This document shows positions 26,701 to 40,400 of a stretch of 64,000 nt of DNA, one piece after another (position 1 is the stretch's first letter; each line of letters begins with the position of its first letter). The notes beneath the pieces are model-generated. The model ran no database searches, was not told the origin of the DNA, and saw nothing but the letters and a program-made list of their open reading frames with translations. The DNA lies in the NCBI GenBank assembly GCA_034509425.1, contig JAVTVJ010000040.1, positions 6,835,001-6,899,000 of the forward strand, written 5' to 3'. The position numbers were made by a program, and so were the translations under genes. Origin of the DNA: Eopsaltria australis (Eukaryota > Chordata > Aves > Passeriformes > Petroicidae).

Positions 26701-29700
26701 TACACATGTAAGAGTCCTTTTAAAGGAAAATAATAGCCTACTGGGTATTTGGGAGAGAGGGCTTGTTCTCTTACAAATTTCCACAGTGCTCTGGGAGTTG
26801 GTCCTCTGAGGATTCATAGTGCTGGTGGGCTCCCACTTTAAAGAACTTCAGATTGCTGAGGGTGGTGTTTCCCCTTTGAAGACTGTTACATTTTTTAACA
26901 GATCCTCCTTTGAAGATATTCATAACTGTGGGGTTCTCCAAAAGAGTTGGGGGAAAAGTCCCCTGTTGATGCTATTTACCAGGTTAGAATTTCAAACTTG
27001 GGAAAAATAGCTGATCCCTGAGAGGAGGATGCTCTTTTTGAAGCAGTTCAGATGGTTTCAGCAGGCTTTGCTTCTGAAGTTCTTATTGCTAGAAGGTGTC
27101 TGGCTTTAAAACTTTATAGTACACAATGTCACAGCTATACTATGGAAAAGGTAGCATTAATTTTTTTAAGGAAATATGAAATATACTGCTAAGAAACATT
27201 TTTAAAGGTACTCAACCTCTTTACTTGTTTGATAGATGCATAATTTGTGCTAAGTGTAAGGATTGTTCTCTCACTACTACAGTGATCTCAGCAGAAAGGT
27301 TCTTAACATGCAAAGTCTCTAACAGACAACATTTGACAAATCAAAAAAAAGAACAAGTTCTGCTCTTTTAAACAAACTCTGTTGATGATTATCTGGTTTA
27401 TATTATTCTGGTTCATATTTGGGCGACACGAGTAGTCCTTTGGCAGAAGCAAGATGTAAAGATTAACATTGTTAAAGTGCTTCCAATAAGAAATTTCCTG
27501 GAAAAATATTTCAAAACATATACCATAATAAGAGAGGGGTGATAGAAGGTAATAGAACAGTGAGGAAGCTCAATTTGAAATTTCTGAATGGAAGGAAGGC
27601 ATACTTTATGACAAAAATATTTTTTAAAAACATGTATGTTTTGTAAGGTTTTTTGTAATGCATCAGAAAAATGCTTTGTCCTCCATGGTATTTCTAACAA
27701 AGTTAACCAAATTCAAAATAAAAAGCTAGTTCTACTTTTTTTTTTTTAAATACCAGACTTGTTACTACAAGGAGTCTACTGATGTATTCTGCACCAAGGC
27801 TGTCATAGCTGAAGACAGTATTTCTACTGAGATTTTTAAAGTCTGGATATAGTACAACTGAACTTGAATTAAACAGAGGTAAAGGAAAAATTGATGCAAA
27901 GACAAAGTATGCTATTGACTGTTGGAGGAAAGAGAGCAGAGCACCAGCACTGATGGCTGTTCCTTCAGGAGACAAGTAAGGAGTGCCTGGAGTTTGTCTG
28001 CATTTTCCCAAGTAGGTACCAGAGGGAAAAACTAAGGACAATAATGCAAAACATTTTCTAGCATAAAGTGTGGATTTAGCTCCTCAGAAGCATATGGATT
28101 ATAAAGAAACTCACTTCTTAAGATATCATCTGAATATACATCAGAGCAAAGTGCATTGGCCATTCAATGATGAACAGCTATGTTGCTTCTCTGAGAACTT
28201 GAATCTGGGATTCCAAGGAGTTTACTCATAAGAAAGGAAATTTAAACAAATATCACTGTTTTATCTAACTAAAGGCGAGATAGGTTTTGTAGGAATGTTC
28301 TCATGTGGTCACTGCCATCATTATATCCTGTCAAATGTAGAGGCTTAAAAGTGCAGGTACACACATATAGAAAAAACACTTGAACAACACAATCCAACTA
28401 CAACAAATGCTGACTTCTTTGTGTTTTGACAACTATAAGCTTATGTAGACATACAGATGATACTCTGGTGTGGTATTTGTGGTTAGAAAAGAATGATTTC
28501 TTGCCCTGAAATTAAAGAACAGAGAGGAGAAAAGATTTGTGAATGGTTTCCCAAGTCACCTTGTTTATTTGTCTTCTCTTTAAAAAGGCATTGAGCAAAT
28601 AATGTTAGATGGTGAACACACACAGAAAAGCCAAAATGAAAAAAAGAAACCAGCAACAGCATAGTATATACTGATTAATGGATGCTATAGATATCTTACT
28701 GCTCTGTCTGCTTGGTTAGCTTTGTTTCAAATCTGATACAGATCTCATACTGCACAGCCGATCCTGAAATAGTCCGTGTTCCTTTAAATTCAGGCAATGC
28801 ATCACTTTCTATTACCCTGTGTCACATCAGTCTATGACTGTAAAGGATGAGTTATGTGGACATGAACCAGCATGAGGGCCCAGTTCAGACGAATCTTTCA
28901 TGAGAAAGTCAAATGTTCACACAGACAAATTCTTTCTTTTTATTACAGCCCACATTGTTTATGTAGAAAAATTTAGAAAGGAAATTACTTGCTGCCTTAC
29001 ATGTTACAGTCCACTATGCGTTCTTTTTTTTATGACAAAAATTCCTCGGAAAGCATTTTCCCAGTAGCCATTACAGTTACATAGTGCCCAGCTTCCACTG
29101 GAAAAGAGAAATCATTTACCAAATATTCTTTAGTTCTTAGTTCAAAACTCAGAAATAGATGATGGTGGCTTTGTAGAATTACCTCCTTGGCACTGAAGAG
29201 GTTTATTGCCATTGATACCAACACCCGTCAGCATTTTTCTTGTGCTACGAAGAGGCACTAAAATGGGAGGGCTGACAAGGTTTAGTGGAAAAGAATCTCT
29301 CAGGCTGTGGTCCACACTAATCTTTAGTGCTAGACCAGCATGCAGTTAAACCTAAACTTCCTTAGCACCAATGGAGACTCATGTGTTAGCACAAACTCTG
29401 GTTTTAGGCTACAGCATGTCAGCCAGGTTTCCAGAAAAAAAAGCTGAAGACGCAGACAGACCAGCAGGATGGAGCCAAATGTCCACAGCCCTTTACCTTG
29501 GAACTTCACTCCAGATTGCAAGCAAGTTAAACAATATTACAGACGACAATGTAAAGTCTAGAAGGACTTTTCAGGTTCTAATCATCAAGCACAAGAATTT
29601 CATTCTGCTGTCATCCTGAACTACTGTATTTATTAATGTTATGCCTTCAGAAATGGAATTTTGGGCCCCATGAAAAAGCACTCAGAAAGAGTAAGGGAAG

Positions 29701-32700
29701 GAACATAAATTTGCTAATTATGAAATATGAGTAGAATAATCACTCTTCCAGGAAATGGCTGATTTCAAAAGCCCAGAAAAACTGCAGCAAACCTGCAGCA
29801 AACCCTGCAGCAAACTCACACATATCGCAGAGGAGAGAAGGGAGAGGAAGAAAAGGAAAAAAACCCAGAGGAGAACAGTAAGGGTGGCTCCCCAGGAACC
29901 CTGCTTCCCCACAGCCCAGCTGAATGTGCAAAATATATCCAGGATGCCAATGCTGTTCATCCCAGCAGTCTTTCCCAGTTTGCTTTCTCATCTTGCCATA
30001 GATTTGATTTTCCACTAATGTTTCAAGTGAGGAGAGCCCAGCTGCTTTTCCTGCACTGTAAGCCCAGCATGGGAACACAGACTGTTCACAGGGCAGAAGT
30101 GTTTCAGGGACCTGTGCTGACCACCACTGTGTTACATTGCAAGCAAAACTGTAGTTTGTCTGTCTGATAAAGCTGCAAGGCTGAATTCTCTAATGTTCAC
30201 AAAATGCCTTGAGACTACAGAGCAGAAACCCATGGGGTTCAAACAACAACAAAAAAGGTGGACTACTAGCCTCAAAAGCAAGCCACCTGCACACACAGGG
30301 ACTCCACACAATTCTGGGGTGTCATAAACATACATTTATTTAGCAAAAAGGGTACAATTTGCCCTTGGTTTCATAGACAAAGCTAAAACCACAGAAGGAC
30401 ACTCTTCCAGAATATCTCTGTCTTGCAAGAGAGACATGCATGATGAACATCGGCTAAACCAGAATTAAGTTTTGGCTGTGTTTAACTGCATTGCCAGGCT
30501 TTCTAAAGAGATTCTTCTGTTTAAAAGTGAAATTTTGGATTGAATTTCAATGTTAATGTTTGCAAATTGGAGAAAAAATGGAAACATTCTCAAAAAGTCT
30601 TTCTCTCCTCATGTAATAGCAAAATAGTAATTGGGACATCAGATTGGAGCATTAAAAACCTGTAAGTGACCCTTTTTTCTGATACTTTGCTTCATTTCAG
30701 TTTCATTCACTGCAAGGAGATTCTGCTTACTGTTTCACAGTAAATACATGTGAGTGTGTCCAGTTCTGCTGATTGTTATAATTCTGATAAATTGTTTCAT
30801 ACCTTATTTACAAGCCCATATCATACTGCCCCAGTGATAATGAGATATAGAAGGCACCAATGTCATTGGTAGGCTAAGGGTACTGATGAATCCAGGTAAG
30901 TGCTGCTTTGTGGCTAACTTCATGTTCTGAAAAAAAACCACAAGTAGATGATAGCTAAGTGGTCACATGGCAGCATTATGATGTAAAAGGCACTTGTCTT
31001 AATTTCTTAGATTTTTTATCTGAAGCTGTCTTGCTTCTGCGGGGGGGGGGGAAAAAAAACATGTGAGAGAAATAGGAAGCTGTATTCTTTTGAGTATAAA
31101 CTAAAACTGAAACAATAGCACTACATAGGATGTAAATCCTCAGTCCACTCCTGTAACAGAGCCATCAAACTTGCAAAGTCATGCTGTTCTTGTGTCATGC
31201 CTTCCTTAACCAAGTAAATAGTAATGAAGGCTTTTGTGGCATTTGCCACTACCAAACACCTTACTTAACTTGCCATCTCTCCAAACTCAGCTCCCTCCTA
31301 ATGGGAAACTGGATCCATAGGATACCCCCCTCAACAGACCTTGCTTCTTTGTGGCAGCTTGAGAGCCCACTGCCGGGGTGGGTGTTTTGCACAAACAAAT
31401 GTCAGACTGCATCTGGTGGGGTGACAATAGCTTCACACGCATTTATCTGCTTTTCATTACTTTCTATCACACTCTCCAATTCTATTTACATTAGTTTTTA
31501 TTTAAGATGAAATAAGACTTCATTGATGCATCTTAACTGCGTTATTCAACACCCACCAACTCCCTGACAATTGCACATCAATACATTTTAGTTAAGCATC
31601 TGTTTCCTCATTTGCTCCCTTGTCAAATTTGCAATTTATGTCTGCATAACTTTTCACTCTGTAGCTGCACTCTGCATGAAACAGGTAGAGAATGCACAGC
31701 AAAATGCTACGCTTGTTCTTCAGAGCAAATATGTTCTGCAACTTCATGCTGTGAAGATCTGAAAAGTTCTTTAGGGTTACACATAGGTGTGAAAACAGTT
31801 GTGATACTCTGTGGAAGCCATAGACTCAGCTAGGTAATAGTTAAATAATTTTTAAAAATTTTAAAAGAATAATGTTAAGGCCTTGCATTCAGATAGGAGA
31901 CTTTCATATCAGCAAAAAGGGTTCTTGTTTTAGAAGAGAAATAAAGATAGAATTTCATAATTTCTTTATTGTGAAGTTGAATATTTAATTTTTAAAACAT
32001 CTTTCCTTTGTATCCCCCAGCTCCCTTCTCTCCGCTTCCCTCTTTCCAGAAGAAATCAGGCTTTATCCCAAGTTTATATCAAACAAAAAAAAATATTTTC
32101 TTGTGGCAGCTGAAAAGCTTACTATCCAAATCCTGAATATTTTATAGAAAATAAAATGATATTTATTTTTAAGTGCATTCTACCTTCAACACAACTGCAT
32201 CCTCACAACAAATCTATTGCGTTGTCCTGACATAGTTACTGCAAAGGTTTTTCCTTTGCTGTCCCAAGGGCCCAATTGATTTATCTGCCAGAAGCCTAAA
32301 GCCCCAAAATAAGATCGCTTTGAGTTTACAGAGGTCATTTTTCATTGTCTAAATAAAAATTTCTAAACAAAAATCTCTCATCCTGTTAACCGCAGGGTCC
32401 TTATCTCCCCAGAGGCTACAGAAACCTGAGAGAAGCCATTTCAATTCTTTTATGAAGAAAGATAAAAGCAAGTTTTCGATTAGAAAGCCAAGGAAAGGCT
32501 TCTTATTAAATGGTGGTAACAGTAACTAGTCGAAAAGGCAAAACCGTTCAAGGAAGGGGGGAAAGAGGGAAATCATTATGCATGAAGCAAACACTATACA
32601 CGAGGCTGCCAAGGCAATCTGAGACAGTGACATTCGGGAAGGGAAGGGAAGTTCACAAGCCTTTGTAACTAGTTGTAGTTCATTCCCATCTATTTTAAAA

Positions 32701-34379
32701 GAACTGTTTTATCAGGCATGTTTTCTTAATTGTGTGTCCATAGCTTTATCCACCAGTATTAACTGTGTGTTGGAGCAATTATGTATTCAGACCCAGTTTC
32801 GCTTGATCTGTCATCATTCGAAGCACTTACACAGCACTGACTGGGTTTTGAGATGGCATGTGATTCCAGCCCTGGAATAATAGATTCTGCAGTGCTAAGC
32901 TAAAAGTGAAATTATTAGAAGTTACTTCATATTCGAAGTTATGGTGAAGTGAGATAAACAGAGACATTAATGGTGTTGCACTGGGAAACGATCCAGACCT
33001 TTGAAAGGAAAGATTTCTGCTGTTTGGAAAAATTCTCAGCATATATGACTGAAGTACCCTATTAGTGCTTTCCTTTCTCCTTCCTACATAACAGAGGAAG
33101 AGAAATTAACAACATTTAGGACACTAGGTAAATGTTCAGGAATCCAGCTCTAAATATCTAACCTACCATTTAAAATGCCAAGTTGAAAAACCCACCTATA
33201 ATTCCTTATAAGAAAAAAATCCAGGGAATATTCTGAGAGCTGTTTACCCTCAATGAAGACAGGCATTCAGAACTCTGAGCATTTAAGATTTTCTCCTGCA
33301 CTAAGTTATATTCCTAAATGGCTAGGTGACATCACCCCATAGATGAGGGTGATAGAGCCACATCCATCTCCAACAGTGCAAAAATCCACACTTGGATTTA
33401 CCTGTGATTGCCACTGCTAAAACATACCAGCCAACACTGTCTGTGGCAATGGCAAACTGATAGACAGCAGGTTTTCTTAATGTCTTATATCCTGAGAACA
33501 ATTTGGAAAACTTGAGTGAATTTACCCATCCCTTTCCAGTTGTTTCCAGTACAACCTTGAAAATGATGCCTTTTTTAAAATGGTGAGAATATCCTTACCT
33601 ATCCAAGATGAAACAGTGCTTCCCTGGCCTCACACATAATTCAACAGAACCAAACTTGAGTTTTATTTCCCTATTTCCCCCTTCCTTCCCCTGCATATCT
33701 ATGATAACAGGTAATTTTTCTGCCCCAACTTTATACTTGCAGGTGAATTTATGCTCTTTAATGGAGTAAAAGAAAAATTTAGTTTACTCAATTCAAATCA
33801 ATAAGAAAATTTTACGTTTCTAAAGGCAGCACATCTCTTCTACTTCAGTGAGGTCAGGATTTTACCTCTAACATGTAGCTTTGTGATGTTAATAACTTCA
33901 GCAGACACAATTTAATTTATGCAGCCATCTTTTTTACCTGTATCTTACTTTTATATATTTCTATACTTACAATAGAGATATCCATCTCTAATTTTTTTTT
34001 AAAAAAGCTATGAAAATTAGATTCCAACTAAACCACAATTTGCCATGCTTACTTCATTACTTTTCATATTCAAATGTATCATCTTTGCAAGGAACAGTTG
34101 TGCTGTTCAGCAAAGTCCTGATCTAACCCCTGGTGCAGTCAGTGGTTCCCCCCACACTCTGACTGCAGCAGGAGCTGGATCAGGCCTTAAATTTGGGGCT
34201 TCTTAAGATGCCTCTTCCTCATGTACTCATCTAGTTGTAGTACTAGGTGTAGTTGAGAAATGTATGACTCTTTCAGGTAATGCAGGTGCCTTGTAGGGTA
34301 GAGTTGGCAAATTTGATTTTCCGGGGGTAAAATATGCTGTTTCCCAAATGTGTCTTGTTGCAAGAGTGAATTTTAAAAA

Positions 34380-34422
<43 letters not shown>

Positions 34423-37400
34423 TACTTAAAAGCTCTCTGAATTCACACCTTGTGAATGTTTGGAATCCAAAATGTTAAGGTGATTTAATGTGTCCAAATT
34501 GACCAAGAATGACGAGAGGAATTAAGGTTTTAAAATGCCTATCTTTCTTTTGAGGCCTTGAGACAGTTTTCCCCTTATCAAGGAGAGAGTTAGAGAAGAG
34601 TGAAGCTGATCACATAAAAATCAGAAACTGCATTTAAAAGTTTCTTTAGTCTAAATATGGCATGGTGAGGTCTGATTTTTGGAAGTCAAAGACAAGTAAA
34701 TAGAAAATAAGGCCCACATTTATCATACTGAGGACAATCAGCCATCAGAACAGCAGAAAACACTGCCGAAAATGATGTCCAAATTGGTCGTCTTTCTGAA
34801 AGCTACAGCCTTGTCTTTGCAGTTACTGAATGTAAGGCAAAGATTAATACTAGGATGTCCTACAGCCTCTGCTAAATAGGAGGTCTGACAAGACAATCCA
34901 ACTGCCCTTTCTGGCCTTAAAACCCTTCAAATCCATGAAACCCAGGAACACTTTCTGCTGGAACACATTTGCTACAGCTGCTGTGATTCACCCTCCTTGT
35001 TACTCTCTGGGGCTCCCTGCCAAACACAAGAAAATAAGGTTTTAAGCCCAGAAGGATTTTTACAGTAATACAAGATATTGATCCCTGTGTTGTTTTCAGC
35101 AGCAGCTTGTTTTTCTGTCCAGGTTCCTTAGAATCCCAGTGTGCCCAGCAGGTTAATGCTGAGTAACTGTAAGATGTTAGGAAAACATGACACACGCTTT
35201 ACACTACAGAGTTATATTATCCAGAGACAGCAAGAACGACATTGGCATAGACTCAAGCCAGTGTTTATGTTTATTAAAATCTGGTTGTGTACTGAAATTC
35301 CAGTGGTAGTCAGCAGCACCCATTCTATGCTAATTTAGGTTAGTAAGGGTTGTGTCACCTTCAAAAGGCCACAAAATGCATGGAAGACAGGACTGATGCT
35401 TGAGAAACTGCACAAACACAATGAACCACATATCAATAAATGCAACAGGCATCCTACTGCTTAGAAAACAGGGCAAATCTCAACTCTGTCATTTTGATAG
35501 AAAATGCTGTGCTCTGTTCTTCTTTCCTTGGGCCTTAGTAAAAATTCAAGACAGGACAGAAGAATTGATTCTTCTCACTGCTTCAAGATACCTCTTGGTC
35601 TCTTAGTAATCAAACTGATGGCCAGGAATAACATAGCTCTTTGCATCAATGAATTTTCTATCACCTATTAGCAATGAGAGCATCAGAGTGCTTTTAGACA
35701 GTTTTTTAAATCATTTGCAGGAATTTTTGCTTGATTTTTCTTTCTTTTGAGTGCAGGTAAATGTTCCATCAAAATAAAAATTTACTGAGCATCAGGAAAC
35801 AGACATCCACAGTTATTCAGAGCCGTGTAATTTGGTCCAGAGCTTCTGCAGGTGTGGCCAATACAAAATTGGTTAAACGTTACGTTACTTCTAAACAAAC
35901 CATGGCTCTGATGCATCTTTGTTACTGTCACTGAGAAATGCAATGTGAGTAATTGCCAAACTGGGCTGTTCTCAGCTCATACTGATGATCTCTGCTTTAT
36001 CCCTGGAACGACTATGCAACTGTGGTTCTTAGAGCTGTAACCATTCAACAGAACTCCAGAAGTCGGTTCTCTAAGAGAAAACCACTGTATGAACTACAAG
36101 ACCAAACAAAGACTGTAGAGGCTGGTCTGTGTATGTTCTTGCCTTGCTGTATGGTTGAAATAGCAATGAAAAAAAAATTGAATTTTCCATTTTGCATATT
36201 TTAGAAAAGGCTATACTATGAATCTTTAATGTTCTATTGAGTTACAGCCTTTAAACAGTCAAAATGGAAAGTTGGGGGAGGGGGGATTTGTACTTGTTAT
36301 GCAAAAGGAACATGGCTCATACATGTTCCCTGACATTGTGGTACTGTGTCTTTTTAATTCCCTTAACTTTCTGAGATGTTTGACCATCACCTGCTGACGT
36401 GTCCAGAGTAAACAAGCATCAGGCTTAAGGTTAGAGAGGAGTTTCCTTTCTGGTGAGTTCAGCAGGACTTCAGGAGGAGTCTGGAGCCTTTTTTCTGCAG
36501 AAAGGGCCACAGAGCATAGCCAGGATCATCTGGGCAAGCCTTTCCTAATCCATTTCCACTCATAACACGGTCCTCAGGTGCTGTTGGATCTCTCCTCCTC
36601 TTGCCGGAGGAAACAACTGTTATGTCCCATGACAAATTAACCTAACCAAAGTCCCTGGGCTCAGGATAATGTTTCACTGGTACAACAGATGCAGCTTGTG
36701 GTTTAGAGGATATCAGACGAGATAACTTGAATGTCCTCTGAAGCTATGCAACTTGTTGGCATTTAAAAATCATAGACTTATTAACAAACATCTGTTACAC
36801 TACACATCATAACATTTATTGTAACATACCGTACAATATGCCGCACCGTGTTAGTGATAATAATAACTATGATAATTACACATACAAAAAAGGATGTGCA
36901 ACTCAAAAGCATTAAGTAGAACCAAAATATAAATCTCTCTGACAGAGTTCTCATTTATAATGTAAAACCTCACATGAAAGAAAAACACAAACAGCACAAG
37001 ACATCTGAATTGCAGCTCCAATTGAGATCCAAACAAACTAAAGTTAGGTGTAAGGGCAATGTGTACCCAGGGACATAAATAAATAAAAGGAAGCAAGAAA
37101 ATAGCCTCTTTTTACATCCAGACAGTCCAGAGAATAATAATGTGCTAGTTTTTCAAATCCAAGTAGCTATTGAAGATTGTAATGATTTCACTCTAAAAAG
37201 CAATGCTGGAAAGCCTCTTCAGAGATTGCAAGCTCCCACTGTGCAGAAACATTGTGTCACTGCACACTGGTGTAATGGAGATGGACAAAAGAAATACTTC
37301 AAGGAAAGACGTGGGGAAGCACTGGATGATGTACTTTCCCAGAAAACCTAGTTACAGTTTTATCAGTGACAAAAAAAAAAAAAAGTGTGTGGGGGGGAAG

Positions 37401-40400
37401 GGGATGGGGGTTGGAGGGGGACATGGTTGAGTAATTTCTTGCTCTAAACTGAAAATGCTGCCTCAAAACTGATTACACTGCAAGCAGAGAAGCTTAAGGC
37501 ATCCTTTTATTTTGCCAGAAGTGGTACCAAGAATGTGCCATGAGAAAGACCACAACATGGCTTGTGGTATTCCACACATTCTACAGCAACCTACCCCTCC
37601 AAACTGATCTCTCCAGTCTTCTCTACTGACCTTTCCATACAGAAAAAAATTGAGAAGCACTGTAAGGACTGTGTTAATTATCCTTAAACTTGTGTGCTTG
37701 CAGCTTGTTTCACTCCATGTATTTAACTTGCTTTAAAAAAAATCAGCATAGGTAGTTACACAAACAAAAGGCACACTAATTAAGGTGAAATTACTTAGAC
37801 TAATTTAGTTTATACAAAGATTTAATCCTGGATTATCATTTAAAGATGCTGAACATCATATAAAGCATCAATAGTAATTATACTTTATTTACTTTCAAAG
37901 GCTGATCCTGTATAATATTTATGAGATAGAGAAAAATATTGTACTTTTAGGAAATTAAGTTTTCCACGAATACCTTATCTAGGTTTCTTGGTTTTTTTTT
38001 AATCAATTCACACAATAAATCCATTTGACTTCATGTTTTTGACTAAAATGCTGAGAAAAATAATGACATTTTTATTAGAGGTCAAAAGGACAGGAAGATA
38101 TTTTTAAAGCCCTTTTTTTACATAAAAATATTAACACCTACAGGGAAAGAAGCTATATAACATTTTGAGTTTAAATGAATCCATTTATATGAGAGTTGCA
38201 GAACAGCACTGGCAGAAAGAAGAGTGAAGGGGGAAACTCAGGATCCCTCTTTTGTTATAGGAGAACATTCTTCATTTTGATAAATTCAAGTGTCAAAGAT
38301 TGATAACTAGGCAATTGTCAGACACCTGAGAAAAATACACTAAGAGGCTTCTTTCCATACTGGATAAAGTTATACCCAACTCTGAACCTTCACTGCTTTG
38401 AGTACAGTCAAGGTCTTTGTGTTTCTTGACACATTTCAGTCAATACTTTTCCTGAGTAAAGTCCTAAAGAATTGGAGATATATTTATAGAAATAGCCACT
38501 CAGAAGTTCCCAAGGAAGACAGCCAGATTATTGCCAATATCTGGATTCTTAAGCCTAAGACCTGCATTTTGCTCTTGGCAAATGGCAGTGACAAACCCTG
38601 ACGGAGAGGAAACTTCTGGGCATCAATCTGTCCCACAGGCAGTGGCTGGGATGGAGGGTGCAGGATAACCTCTCTAAGCATCTCAGCTGCTGAAGCAGGA
38701 AAAGAAGCAGCAGTAATTCTGACTTGGAGACATTTATGGGACATTGAAAGGGAGAGGGAATTCCTTCAAAGACCAACCTTTGCAGCCCTTTTCTGCAGTG
38801 GATCACTTCATTTCAAGGTCGTGGCACATATTAAAGCAATGATATTGGACCCAGACTGCATGCAAAATACCACTACTAAAGACATTAGGAATTTAAAATA
38901 GAACAAGAAAAACAGAAGAAATGCGACTGTGCAAACAAATGTGCAGCCATTCTTCGTCAGTAATGCATCTATGCAAAACTCTTCAGGTGCAGAAATCTGC
39001 CTTTTCTAAAGCCATGTTAAAATTGGAAGCTCTCTGGTGATTCAGAACTTTCACTTTCTCATCTGATGTTTGTGCCACACAGAAAGAGATCCCAGCCTTT
39101 TACTTTTGCCCTTAAGTACCTTAGCTAAATCCCAGCTGAGTGCAGCAAGACTCAGACTGATAATCATATTTATCAGTACTCATGAGATCAGATGTCTCTA
39201 ACCTGTCACTATAATTCCTTCTGACCATAGGTTCTAATCATCACTATGAAATTTGGAACGTAACTAAAAAATTTTAATCCTAATAACATTAGTAAATCTC
39301 TGATATACACCCTGGAAACCATTCCAGCAATGTGTGTTTCACTTCATTTTCTCAGGATTCAAAAATAAATAAGAAGATGAGGAAAGCAGAAAGTAAAAAC
39401 AGAAAAAAAATAGCAGGATGTTGCTGCCACTGATGTCTATGGCAACTGGCAGAAATCCCATGCATTTTAATGGGAGTAAGATTTTCAATTTTTAGTACTT
39501 GTGCCCTACATATCTTTCGCCTTCAGCTCTTCTCGACAGCATTGACTACATGATGTTCTGAAAAATGAACCTCCAAAGTGCAGTTTTGGCCTGTTGGAAA
39601 GGTTTACTCTTTTTTTTTTTTTTTTTTCTCTTTTCTTTAACTTATGCTCAAATTTCAAACATGGGCATAAGGATTATATTTCTATTTTACTACATAAGGG
39701 GAGTGAACAAGTCTTGATGCTGACAGAACACTTTATGTGATATTTAGCAACAAAGAAGGAAATTCTGTCAGCCCAGAATTTGCAGGAGCACCAGTTGGCT
39801 AAATTCATGGCACGGTGTGGGAAAATTACCTCAACACTGTCTACTTTTGCTGATTTTTCCTTATGCTGACACTTCTGATGCCCTGAAAGTTGCTGTGCTC
39901 ACATCCTCTGCTGCTGGTGTCAAAGAACACTCTCAGTCTTCACATGCCAAGATGAGGAAAACCTATTGCAATGCCCAAAAGACTTAACTCCTGTCAAATA
40001 TATTCATTTAACACAAGCACTCTGGTCTATGGCTCTGAAATCTTAAAGTGATGGCACGAAGCAGGAAGGAAGGGAAAAACAAGCAGTAGCTTTAAAAGAA
40101 AATCTTCAGTTAATGAGTAGAGCCACTCCAGTTCATTGTAAAAGAAAAAAGCAAAAAAGTATTGGCCACAAAGACAGAACTAGATTTTCAGATTAGTGCT
40201 GTACACAAAGGATTGTACACAATCCTGCTGAAAAATAGTAACTTAGAAATAACTGCCTCACATGAAAAACAGCCTACTTGAAGACATATACAGCCCTTCT
40301 TGTGTCCAGACTTCTCCCTGAAGACTACTTTCATCACCTGAGACACTTTTAGACATTAGTGTAGATTTCAAATTGTTAAATTTTGTATTAAAAAAGTTTT

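Larger units (their letters stand above)
18766..29119 (-). other. Intron of the minus-strand gene (10.4 kb), hosting plus-strand exon candidates
   Basis: Holds the ancient repeat at 19.5 kb and the plus-strand exon candidates at 20.7 and 23.5 kb. Several decayed amniote repeat fragments lie at 22.0 and 24.1 kb. The rest shows nothing supportable. Confidence 0.55.

Noticed and set aside
27703..28041. 112-aa minus-strand ORF
   Set aside because: Composition is like translated AT-rich intron; no splice sites or family signature found.
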